A DNA stretch of 21,707 nucleotides, taken from positions 1-21,707 of the forward strand of contig CAZUTK010000050.1 in NCBI GenBank assembly GCA_964623265.1, given 5' to 3'. A program made the translations under genes and the position numbers. Below are positions 1 through 6,384 of the stretch, piece after piece (position 1 is the stretch's first letter; every line of letters begins with the position of its first letter). Below the pieces are notes generated by a model. That model was not told the origin of the DNA. It saw only the letters and a list, made by a program, of their open reading frames with translations, and made no database searches. This DNA is from CAZUTK01 sp964623265 (GTDB lineage: Bacteria > Electryoneota > B3-LCP).

Positions 1-550
1 TCCCTCCATTCGGAACAATGATCACCGGAGGATTCATTGGCGACGCGCTGACCAGAACGGTTGTCGCGATACCTAACCTGCGCGTCATCTGGTCGGGAAA
101 TTCTACGCCGTAGATATTGGGGGAATTCATCAAGGGTATCGCGTATTCCGAAATGGATTCGGAATAGTAAACTCCCTGTATGAGGCTGGTCGCATGGAAA
201 GCGCGCAGATAGAGCCATCCCGCCGCTCCATTGATGCTGCCCGGCAGAACGAAGGTACCCGCGCCTGGCGCACCGCCCGTCACTCCCACAGCACCGATGC
301 CGATCAGGACATCGTCATCGGTAGGCATCCCCCAGAAGCCCGGAGACGTGGCTGGATCGTCCATTCCGTCTCCGGCGGCATCCCATATGAAATGAATGAT
401 GGAACCGACAGCCAATGGTTGTCCAGCTTCATCCGCGATGACACCGAAGAAGCCGGAAGCATAATTCGTCGCCGTGACCAGATACGGCGGCTGAGCCGCC
501 AGACTTGAACCCATCAAAAGCAGGATGAGAAGCAGGTAAAATCTCTTCAT
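1..550 (-). CDS. Secreted protein of unknown function (3' end cut by window edge)
   Basis: Reading the complement from an ATG at 550, the frame stays open for 183 codons to the left edge with no stop, so the C-terminus is outside the window. The product begins MKRF and a run of leucines ending SLAAQ, a typical Sec signal peptide with predicted cleavage near residue 19 or 20. The mature part is rich in Gly, Ala, Asp and aromatics, with a segment IIHFIWDAAGDGMDDP that resembles extracellular beta-sandwich proteins of FCB-type bacteria. I cannot name a function. The start is well supported: AAGGAGG lies six bases upstream, inside the end of the preceding gene, and the ATG overlaps that gene's TGA as ATGA. 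The two are therefore probably co-transcribed and translationally coupled. The missing C-terminus could carry a sorting domain or anchor; this is unseen. Confidence 0.8.
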   Translation of the reverse strand, partial: MKRFYLLLILLLMGSSLAAQPPYLVTATNYASGFFGVIADEAGQPLAVGSIIHFIWDAAGDGMDDPATSPGFWGMPTDDDVLIGIGAVGVTGGAPGAGTFVLPGSINGAAGWLYLRAFHATSLIQGVYYSESISEYAIPLMNSPNIYGVEFPDQMTRRLGIATTVLVSASPMNPPVIIVPNGG

Positions 551-1410
551 TCCGTGCCTCCTTCTGCTGAAGGTGAAATTTTCGCATCATCCGGCTGTAT
601 TGCAGGTTGCAACGGTGAAGGCGCCGGAACGACTACCGCCGGAGCCGCTGCACGGTGATTCTTTTCAGGCAGAATGCGTGGAATCCCGAAGGCATTTTGA
701 AAAGTAGAAGTCGGCTGAGGGTAATTACTCCAACTGAACGCGCTGTGGCCGGGAGGAAGGTAAATCCAGTAACCTCTCATCGGTTCAAATTGGGTGAGGT
801 TACCCTGCCAGTAGCCACTCGCATCCTTCCAGGCATATGTGTATTGTCCGGTTAAAGCGTCGTAACTCAGGATCAGATCGGACAAAAACATATAAGTTCC
901 CCCGTGAAAACCGTCCAATCCCGCCTGAGAGACAGCCGCAGGGATCGCCCAGACGGACCCCACTGCGTTATAGCCGGGCTGCATCTGCCCCATATTGTAA
1001 GTGGGATCTTCTACGACATTGCCGCAGACGACGATCGTCTGCGTGGCGGGATGATCTGGCTGCACGTAGATCCAGTAGCTGAGCGCTTCGCTGAGCAGAC
1101 TGAAGGCGCCTTCCCATTGTCCGGTTTCACTGTTCAACCAGCAGATTTGAAACTGCCCGGTCGCCGCATTCCACCTGTGAATCTGATCCGCATCCGCCAC
1201 AGACGTTCCGCCGGTCAACTGATTCCCCAGCACGTTGTTGACAGTCTTTTCCGCAGGCAATAAAGGAAATGATACCTGCGTAAAACCGGGATGCACATCC
1301 AGTTTCCAAAAGCCGACCGTATTCGAAGGTCCGGATTCCTGCGCTCCAGCCCAAACAGATAACAGCAAGCAGCAGATCCCGGATGCAACGATGAAAGTTT
1401 TCCACGCCAT
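547..1410 (-). CDS. Secreted protein with two copies of an aromatic-rich module, function unknown
   Basis: The 287-residue product has an N-terminal signal peptide (hydrophobic stretch about residues 6-23, cleavage probably after AGA). The rest contains an internal duplication. Residues about 42-128 and 146-228 each run from an aromatic-rich start, through a W/Y-N/D-A-x-T-G-Q-[FY] motif (80-87 and 183-190), to a YWIY motif (112-115 and 214-217) followed by a turn with Pro. The last 50 residues are Pro/Ala-rich and probably disordered. Such tandem modules occur in surface proteins of FCB-type bacteria, from general knowledge; I do not know a function. The start has GAGGAAG seven bases upstream and a good promoter at 1447-1475. 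It is the first gene of a two-gene unit whose stop overlaps the next ATG. No catalytic motif was seen. Confidence 0.85.
   Translation of the reverse strand: MAWKTFIVASGICCLLLSVWAGAQESGPSNTVGFWKLDVHPGFTQVSFPLLPAEKTVNNVLGNQLTGGTSVADADQIHRWNAATGQFQICWLNSETGQWEGAFSLLSEALSYWIYVQPDHPATQTIVVCGNVVEDPTYNMGQMQPGYNAVGSVWAIPAAVSQAGLDGFHGGTYMFLSDLILSYDALTGQYTYAWKDASGYWQGNLTQFEPMRGYWIYLPPGHSAFSWSNYPQPTSTFQNAFGIPRILPEKNHRAAAPAVVVPAPSPLQPAIQPDDAKISPSAEGGTE
557..563 (-). promoter_or_regulatory. Shine-Dalgarno AAGGAGG for the partial secreted protein
   Basis: On the minus strand AAGGAGG sits six bases before the ATG at 550 and lies inside the last codons of the upstream gene. It fixes the start of the partial gene and supports coupled translation. 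Confidence 0.75.
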
Positions 1411-1446
1411 GCTGTCTCTTCCTCGATGCTTGACACGCTTAATTAC

Positions 1447-1475
1447 AATATAATACGATAATTTTTAAAATACAA
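1447..1475 (-). promoter_or_regulatory. Sigma70-type promoter for the secreted-protein pair
   Basis: On the minus strand, TTGTAT (complement of 1470-1475), a 17-base spacer, then TATATT (complement of 1447-1452). The predicted transcription start near 1440 gives a leader of about 30 bases before the ATG at 1410. It is divergent from the promoter at 1532-1560. Confidence 0.65.
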
Positions 1476-1531
1476 GAGAAATTTTTCTTCGCATACTGCC
1501 GGCAGGCGCAATTTAAAAGGATTATTTCGTC

Positions 1532-1560
1532 TTGAAATCGGCGATTCCTTTGCTTATATT
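1532..1560 (+). promoter_or_regulatory. Sigma70-type promoter for the membrane protein-trmB-lipid kinase unit
   Basis: TTGAAA at 1532-1537, a 17-base spacer, then TATATT at 1555-1560. The predicted transcription start near 1567 lies about 36 bases before the ATG at 1604. A naive open-frame call would start at a TTG that is the first three bases of this -35 box, so the promoter also argues against that start. Confidence 0.7.
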
Positions 1561-1603
1561 ACCTAAAATTCTGATTTCGCAGCTAATATGTCATCGTAAG
1601 ACG

Positions 1604-2263
1604 ATGAGTATAACGAACCGAGATGTTCGCAACCCACTTCTTTGGGTTGCGATTTTCGCCGTCGCGATGGCGTACATTGAATCCGCCGTCGTCGTTTATC
1701 TGCGGCAGATCTTCTATCCTCGGGGATTTGATTTCCCGCTCGCACCACTCAACGGTCAAAACAACATGATTCTGATTGAGCTGGGGCGGGAAGCTGCGAC
1801 CATCGTTATGCTGACGTCAATCGGGATGCTCGCCGGCAGATCGCGAATCGAGAAATTCGCTTATCTTCTTTATGCGTTCGGCATCTGGGATCTGTTTTAC
1901 TACGTCTGGCTGAAGATTTTCATCGGATGGCCTCCGTCCCTGCTGACCTGGGATATCCTCTTTCTCCTCCCTCTCCCCTGGGTGGGACCGGTCTTGGCAC
2001 CCGTGCTGGTTTCGCTCGCCATGATTGCGGCGGCATTCTGGATCATCCGCCGTGAACGGCGCGGCAGTGACAACCATTTCCCGATCTGGGCATGGCTCTG
2101 CGAAATCGCCGCGGGCTTGATCATCATCCTCGCATTCATCTGGGATTTCGAACATATCACCGCCGGCGGTTATCCTCATGCGTTTCGCTGGGATATTTTC
2201 GCACTCGGCTGGGCGGGCGGGTGCGCCTTGTTCCTCTATCTGATGGTCCGCAGACAAGAATGA
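1604..2263 (+). CDS. Multi-pass inner-membrane protein of unknown function
   Basis: From the ATG at 1604 the product has 219 residues and about six hydrophobic membrane segments, separated by short loops containing Arg/Lys and many Trp/Tyr. There is no signal peptide apart from the first membrane span, and I recognise no catalytic motif. The reading frame is open further left to a TTG at 1532, but that codon lies in the -35 box of a good promoter and would precede the predicted transcript start, so 1604 is preferred. No strong Shine-Dalgarno is visible. The TGA overlaps the start of trmB as ATGA (2260-2263), so the two are co-translated. The link to tRNA modification may be only shared expression. 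A transporter-like or uncharacterised integral membrane family is possible. Confidence 0.8.
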   Translation: MSITNRDVRNPLLWVAIFAVAMAYIESAVVVYLRQIFYPRGFDFPLAPLNGQNNMILIELGREAATIVMLTSIGMLAGRSRIEKFAYLLYAFGIWDLFYYVWLKIFIGWPPSLLTWDILFLLPLPWVGPVLAPVLVSLAMIAAAFWIIRRERRGSDNHFPIWAWLCEIAAGLIIILAFIWDFEHITAGGYPHAFRWDIFALGWAGGCALFLYLMVRRQE

Positions 2264-2952
2264 AATTCGCTTCAACGGGAATCGCATCAGCGGCGACCTA
2301 CTACCGCAACTATCTGGATTCGCTGAGCCGGCAGAATCGTCAGTTATTCGATTCCCCGCTGGTTTGGCAATTCGATGCTGCGGATCTGCCGCTGGATCCG
2401 TCGTATGTATTCCCGAATGCGCGACGCATTCTTCTGGAAATCGGATTCGGACACGGAGAAGTCCTTGAAGAGTTGGTGCAGAAACAGCCGGATACCGGTT
2501 TCGTTGGGATCGAGAGGCGTCCGCCTCGCGTCAACAAGGCATTGAAACGACTCCACCGTACGGGATGCGCCAATGTTCGTCTGATCCGCGCGAATCTGGA
2601 CTTGATTTCAGCGCCTCTCTTTGCTCCGGAATCTTTCGATGAAATCCTGATCAACCATCCCGATCCCTGGCCGAAGAGGAGACATGAGCACCATCGCTTC
2701 TTTCGCGCTTTGAGAATGGAGTGGCTGGCTTTTATCCTGAAGCCGGGCGGTTCCATTGACGTCGCCAGCGATCAGTCGGCTTACTTTTTCGAAATCCTCC
2801 GGCTTTTCGAAGAGGACGGCAGATTTTCGAGTCTGCTGCCGCCGCCTTTCTACACGAATGACCCTCTTCCTGATCGCCCTATGAGCCGTTTCGAAAAACG
2901 GTGCCGTTCGCAGGGTCTGACAGTCCGAATTTTGAGATTTCGGAAGAATTAA
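2260..2952 (+). CDS. trmB: tRNA (guanine-N7-)-methyltransferase
   Basis: TrmB transfers a methyl group from S-adenosylmethionine to N7 of guanine 46 in the variable loop of tRNA, in the cytoplasm. The 230-residue product shows the SAM motif EIGFGHG (60-66), the acidic end of strand 2 in GIERR (83-87), and the family signature HPDPWPKRRH (133-142). Near the C-terminus SRFEK (209-213) matches the usual T/S-x-F-E-x-K motif that positions tRNA. The length is typical. The ATG at 2260 overlaps the TGA of the membrane-protein gene; the frame is open further left, but that region would lie wholly inside the upstream gene. A PPP run (194-196) could make translation depend on EF-P. The lipid-kinase gene follows after 39 bases. 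Confidence 0.93.
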   Translation: MKFASTGIASAATYYRNYLDSLSRQNRQLFDSPLVWQFDAADLPLDPSYVFPNARRILLEIGFGHGEVLEELVQKQPDTGFVGIERRPPRVNKALKRLHRTGCANVRLIRANLDLISAPLFAPESFDEILINHPDPWPKRRHEHHRFFRALRMEWLAFILKPGGSIDVASDQSAYFFEILRLFEEDGRFSSLLPPPFYTNDPLPDRPMSRFEKRCRSQGLTVRILRFRKN

Positions 2953-2991
2953 TCGGCTACGAAATATACGCTTCGCAGCGAGGGTAATTTT

Positions 2992-3906
2992 ATGCCGCAA
3001 ATGGGTGAAATAGATCGTTTTCAGAAGACCGTCTTCATTTTCAATCCGAAGTCAGGCTACATCGGCAATAAAAAAGGCGTCATCCGTTGGATAGACCGTA
3101 TTTGGGGTTCCGCGGAAAGGGACTATTGCATCCAGGTGACCACTCGACCCGGGGAAGCAGTACATCTGGCACGGAAAGAGGCGGAACGCGGAGCGGATCT
3201 CATCGTCGCCATCGGCGGCGACGGAACTCTCAATGAAGTCGTCCGCGGCATTCTGGGTACAGACGCCTGCGCAGGGTTGATTCCCGCCGGCAGCGGAAAC
3301 GGCTTCGCGCGTCACTGGGACATCCCGCTGGATCCGGAGCGAGCCTGTCGGGGGCTGCTTTCTCCCAGAGTCGTCCATTGCGATATCGGCACGGCAAACC
3401 AACATATCTTCCTGGTCACATTCGGCTGCGGAATTGACGCCGCCATCGGAGCTCGATATGTTCAGAGCACAATGCGCGGAATTCCCTCTTATTTCTATCA
3501 CGGAGTCCACGCTTTTCTCGAATACCGCGCTCCGCAGATCCAGGTCCATCAAAATGGACTACCCATCTATGAAGGTCGTCCGCTGCTGTTGACCATCGCA
3601 AACGCTCGAGGATACGGTGGCGGCACCATCATCGCTCCGCAAGCAAAAGCGGATGACGGCTTGCTGGACTTATGCGTCATCGAGTCGCTCACCATCTTTT
3701 CCTCCTTGAAATTCTTGCCGAATCTCTTTAACGGCGAAGTGTCCAAAATCCCCGGTTACCGCCATCAGCAGATCAATCGGGCAATAGTGATCCTATCTGA
3801 GAACAGCCCTGTGCATCTGGATGGAGACTATTGTCCCAACTTACGGGAAATCGAAATAGGTGTGCAGCCGCGTGCGCTGCGGTTCGCGCTGCCGGTGCTC
3901 CGCTGA
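2992..3906 (+). CDS. Diacylglycerol/lipid kinase family protein (DagK/YegS/LCB5 type)
   Basis: Members of this family phosphorylate diacylglycerol, sphingoid bases or related lipids with ATP at the inner face of the membrane. The 304-residue product has the fold's signatures: NPKSG (18-22) near the start, GGDGTLNE (75-82), which forms the nucleotide-binding loop, and PAGSGNGFAR (98-107). The C-terminal half has the expected beta-sandwich pattern, with GGGTIIAP and ADDGLLDL motifs and an HLDGD segment near the end. The length is normal for the family. A GAGGG Shine-Dalgarno lies eight bases before the ATG. It is probably the last gene of the unit that starts at 1604. The substrate cannot be decided from sequence; phosphatidic-acid recycling or undecaprenol phosphorylation are both possible. 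No terminator with a T-run is visible after it. Confidence 0.88.
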   Translation: MPQMGEIDRFQKTVFIFNPKSGYIGNKKGVIRWIDRIWGSAERDYCIQVTTRPGEAVHLARKEAERGADLIVAIGGDGTLNEVVRGILGTDACAGLIPAGSGNGFARHWDIPLDPERACRGLLSPRVVHCDIGTANQHIFLVTFGCGIDAAIGARYVQSTMRGIPSYFYHGVHAFLEYRAPQIQVHQNGLPIYEGRPLLLTIANARGYGGGTIIAPQAKADDGLLDLCVIESLTIFSSLKFLPNLFNGEVSKIPGYRHQQINRAIVILSENSPVHLDGDYCPNLREIEIGVQPRALRFALPVLR

Positions 3907-3938
3907 CACTGCCATAGCCATCCTGTATATCTGCCATA

Positions 3939-4025
3939 TTGACATACTTGCCCATCATTCGAGTTATTATTTCATAATTATCAATAATATGCAGATTTGG
4001 CATATGATTTGCTAAAATTACGGGC
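3939..4025 (+). promoter_or_regulatory. AT-rich control region of hsp20, with an extended -10 and an inverted repeat
   Basis: Between the lipid kinase and hsp20 lie 171 bases with no gene. TAAAAT at 4013-4018 is preceded by TGC, giving an extended -10 element, with no good -35. A perfect TTGACA at 3939-3944 has its nearest -10-like hexamer (TATTAT, 3965-3970) 20 bases away, which is too far for a standard promoter. An inverted repeat TATTATT (3965-3971), 11 bases, AATAATA (3983-3989) lies between, with ATAATTAT at its centre. I infer regulated transcription, possibly heat-responsive. No CIRCE element is present. Confidence 0.4.
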
Positions 4026-4064
4026 AGAAACGATCAAGAGCCGATAAGGAAAGCGATACAGAAC

Positions 4065-4073
4065 AGGAGGTGA
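4065..4073 (+). promoter_or_regulatory. Strong Shine-Dalgarno AGGAGGTGA for hsp20
   Basis: Nine consecutive bases are complementary to the usual 3' end of 16S rRNA, four bases before the ATG. This is the strongest ribosome binding site in the window and implies very efficient translation of hsp20. Confidence 0.85.
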
Positions 4074-4077
4074 AACT

Positions 4078-4533
4078 ATGGCACTCATTCGTTGGGAACC
4101 GTTCGGCAGGCAGATTTCACCCTGGGAAGGCTTCGAGGCACTACGGCGCAGGATGGATCGGCTTTTCGACGATTTCACGCGCCGGGATGAAGAAGCCGGC
4201 AGCAGCTGGCTGCCTTCTGTGGATCTGAGTGAGAATTCCGATTCCTTCCTGATTAAGGCGGATGTTCCTGGCATGGATAAGAAAGACATTAAAATCACCA
4301 TGCAGGACAACGTCTTGAATATTTCCGGCGAAAAAAAGCAGGAAAAAGAAGAGAAGGATCGGAATTATCACCTGATCGAGAGAAGCTATGGCCAGTTCTC
4401 CAGATCCTTCACGCTGCCGACGAAGGTGGACAGCGATAAGATCAAGGCGGAATTCAAGAACGGCGTGCTGGAAATCGTGATCCCCAAGGCGCCGGAAGCT
4501 AAAGCCCGCGAAATTGAAATCCAGGTGAAATAA
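4078..4533 (+). CDS. Small heat-shock protein, Hsp20/alpha-crystallin family
   Basis: Small heat-shock proteins are ATP-independent holdases that bind unfolding cytoplasmic proteins and pass them to DnaK/DnaJ or ClpB. The 151-residue product has the usual three parts. There is an N-terminal arm with WEPF and an MDRLFDDF helix, then an alpha-crystallin domain from about residue 43 to 137, including VPGMDKKDI and the signature AEFKNGVLEI near its end. A short C-terminal tail holds an I-x-I/V-type motif (IEIQV) used in oligomer assembly. It is monocistronic, with its own promoter region, a near-perfect Shine-Dalgarno and a terminator at 4556-4585. Length and motifs are normal. It is the class commonly called IbpA/Hsp18/HspA; I do not assign a symbol. 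A DnaJ-family gene lies 8 kb away in a separate transcription unit. Confidence 0.95.
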   Translation: MALIRWEPFGRQISPWEGFEALRRRMDRLFDDFTRRDEEAGSSWLPSVDLSENSDSFLIKADVPGMDKKDIKITMQDNVLNISGEKKQEKEEKDRNYHLIERSYGQFSRSFTLPTKVDSDKIKAEFKNGVLEIVIPKAPEAKAREIEIQVK

Positions 4534-4555
4534 TTACACCTGCCGGCAATAAAAG

Positions 4556-4595
4556 AGGCTGTCTCGGTTATCTGAGACAGCCTATGTTGTTTTTG
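4556..4595. terminator. Bidirectional intrinsic terminator between hsp20 and gcvPA
   Basis: A perfect 10-bp stem (AGGCTGTCTC at 4556-4565, GAGACAGCCT at 4574-4583) has an 8-base loop. It is followed by a T-rich tract on the plus strand (to 4594) and, on the minus strand, by TCTTTTATT (complement of 4547-4555). It sits between two convergent genes and probably ends both hsp20 and the long minus-strand operon that finishes with gcvPA. Confidence 0.85.
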
Positions 4596-4622
4596 CGCAT
4601 TGCCGCAAGCGATATGAATCGC

Positions 4623-5963
4623 TTAGGCCATGGAACGCAAGGCTTCCAACAGACCATCCATCTCCGCTTTGGTGCGCTTCTCGGTGACGGCGACCAGCAG
4701 GAGATCGCTCCAGGAGGCATCAAAGCGCCCCAAATCCGGTCCAATAAGATATCCCCGGCTGCTTAACCCTTGCACCAACTTGGCGACATCTCCGCGATAA
4801 CGAACCGTGAATTCCTTGAAAAACGGCTGCGAATACGCCAATTCGAAGCCCGGCAGAGACGCGATCCGGTCGGCGAGATAATGGCTCTTTTGCAGGCATA
4901 AGTCCGCCATCTCCTTCATGCCTTCTTCGCCCAGCAGCTCCATAGTGATGCAAGCCGCCAGCGCGCAGAGCGCTTGGTTGGTGCAAATGTTGGAAGTAGC
5001 CTTTTCCCGCCGAATATGTTGTTCGCGCGTCTGCAATGTCATAACAAAGCCGCGTCTCCCATTCATATCCGTGGTTTGGCCGATCAATCGCCCGGGAAGG
5101 CGGCGGATTAAGTCTTTTTTCACGGCGAAAATCCCCAAATACGGCCCGCCGAAATTTAATCCATTGCCTAATCCCTGCCCTTCACCCGTGACAATATCGG
5201 CGCCTAAAGATCCCGGAGCGGCGAGCAGCGCCAGGGAAATGGGATCTGCGGACACAACCAGCAACGCTTGAGCGGCATGAGCGCAATCTGCGAATTCTGC
5301 GACTTCTTCCAGAAATCCGAAGAAGTTGGGATTCTGAATCAACACCGCCGCAGCGGAAGCGATGTTCTCCTTCATATAGCTGGGATCCGTCACGCCGTTC
5401 ACCAACGGCGCGATCCGGATATCTATGCCGGCGGCGTGCGCATATGTTTTCAGCACCTGCCGGTAATGCGGATGTACCCCTTGGCTGACCAGGATCGCCT
5501 TTCTGCGGGTGTGCGCCGTTGCGACCAGCATTGCTTCCGACAACGCTGTAGCGCCGTCATAATGGGAAGCATTTGCGGCATCCATGCCGGTCAGACGGCA
5601 GATCAAAGTTTGATACTCGTAAATCGCCTGCAACGTCCCCTGACTGACTTCCGCCTGATAGGGTGTATATGCCGTGTAAAACTCACCGCGCGAAAGGATG
5701 GAATCCACAGCAGCGGGGATGAAGTGATCATAGGACCCGCCCCCCAGAAAACAGATGCCATTATCCGCCGTGAGGTTCTGCGCTGAAATCTGCTGCAGAT
5801 GAGCCACCGCTTCCACTTCGGAGAGCGGTTCGGGCAGATTCAGCCGGCTCTTCATCAGGAGCTCCGGCGGGATGCAGGGAATCAACTCTTGAAAGGAAGA
5901 GACGCCGATCTTCGCCAGCATCTCTTTTAAATCTTGATCGGTTTGCGGCAGGAAATGTCTCAT
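4623..5963 (-). CDS. gcvPA: Glycine dehydrogenase (decarboxylating) subunit 1, P-protein alpha subunit
   Basis: In organisms with a split P-protein, GcvPA and GcvPB together decarboxylate glycine and load the aminomethyl group onto the lipoyl arm of GcvH. The PLP-binding lysine is in GcvPB, so this subunit alone is not expected to be active. The 446-residue length fits the family. The N-terminus MRHFLPQTDQDLKEML, FLGGGSYDHFIP, the YTPYQAEVSQGTLQAI segment and GLNFGGPYLG all match GcvPA. The start is immediately after the TAA of gcvH with zero spacing, so translation is coupled. It is the last gene of the minus-strand operon and runs into the terminator at 4556-4585. gcvPB and gcvT, often next to it, are absent here and must be encoded elsewhere if the pathway works. 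Confidence 0.95.
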   Translation of the reverse strand: MRHFLPQTDQDLKEMLAKIGVSSFQELIPCIPPELLMKSRLNLPEPLSEVEAVAHLQQISAQNLTADNGICFLGGGSYDHFIPAAVDSILSRGEFYTAYTPYQAEVSQGTLQAIYEYQTLICRLTGMDAANASHYDGATALSEAMLVATAHTRRKAILVSQGVHPHYRQVLKTYAHAAGIDIRIAPLVNGVTDPSYMKENIASAAAVLIQNPNFFGFLEEVAEFADCAHAAQALLVVSADPISLALLAAPGSLGADIVTGEGQGLGNGLNFGGPYLGIFAVKKDLIRRLPGRLIGQTTDMNGRRGFVMTLQTREQHIRREKATSNICTNQALCALAACITMELLGEEGMKEMADLCLQKSHYLADRIASLPGFELAYSQPFFKEFTVRYRGDVAKLVQGLSSRGYLIGPDLGRFDASWSDLLLVAVTEKRTKAEMDGLLEALRSMA

Positions 5964-6347
5964 TTAGGCTTCTCCCACCATCGCCGCGTATTCCTTCGCG
6001 CTCATCAAATCCGCCTTTTCCGAGACGTCCGTGAAGCGGATTTTTATCATCCAGCCGTCGTTATAGGGACTGGAGTTGATGACTTCCGGAGCATCCTCGA
6101 GGCTTTTATTGACTTCGACGACTTCACCGCTTAGCGGAGCGAAGATATCGCTCACGGCTTTGACCGCTTCGATCGTGCCGAAGGAAGCGCCCTTTGTGAC
6201 GGTCTCGCCCTCTTGCGGCAATTCTACAAATACAATGTCCCCCAACTCGCTTTGAGCGTAATCCGTGATGCCGATCACTGCGATATCCCCTTCAATGCGC
6301 GCCCACTCATGGTCTTTCGTGTAAAGCAATTCGGATGGAAAATTCAT
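5964..6347 (-). CDS. gcvH: Glycine cleavage system H protein
   Basis: GcvH carries the lipoyl arm that shuttles the aminomethyl intermediate between P- and T-proteins and delivers reducing equivalents to the L-protein. The 127-residue product is of normal length. The lipoylated lysine is K63, in the conserved context TIEAVKAVSD. The flanking FGTIE and the APLSGEVVEVN strand match the hammerhead fold, and NDGWMIKI appears near the C-terminus. The ATG is preceded by AAGGAGA with good spacing. It lies 37 bases after accC and directly abuts gcvPA. In many bacteria GcvH is also the site of lipoate assembly; whether that holds here cannot be seen. Confidence 0.96.
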   Translation of the reverse strand: MNFPSELLYTKDHEWARIEGDIAVIGITDYAQSELGDIVFVELPQEGETVTKGASFGTIEAVKAVSDIFAPLSGEVVEVNKSLEDAPEVINSSPYNDGWMIKIRFTDVSEKADLMSAKEYAAMVGEA

Positions 6348-6384
6348 GGATTTCTCCTTATCCTAATTCTGTTTTACTGTCTTT

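Noticed and set aside
194..508. Plus-strand open frame in the first 550 bases
   Set aside because: It is a shadow of the minus-strand secreted protein, which has a signal peptide and Shine-Dalgarno; the plus-strand product is Arg-rich with no features.
3932..3970. TTGACA at 3939 as a standard hsp20 promoter
   Set aside because: The nearest -10-like hexamer, TATTAT, is 20 bases away, too far for a standard sigma70 promoter; the extended -10 at 4013-4018 is more likely.
3907..4077. CIRCE element before hsp20
   Set aside because: I looked for TTAGCACTC-N9-GAGTGCTAA and found no match here or before dnaJ.
6348..6384. Glycine riboswitch before gcvH
   Set aside because: The gap is only 37 bases, too short for the aptamer.
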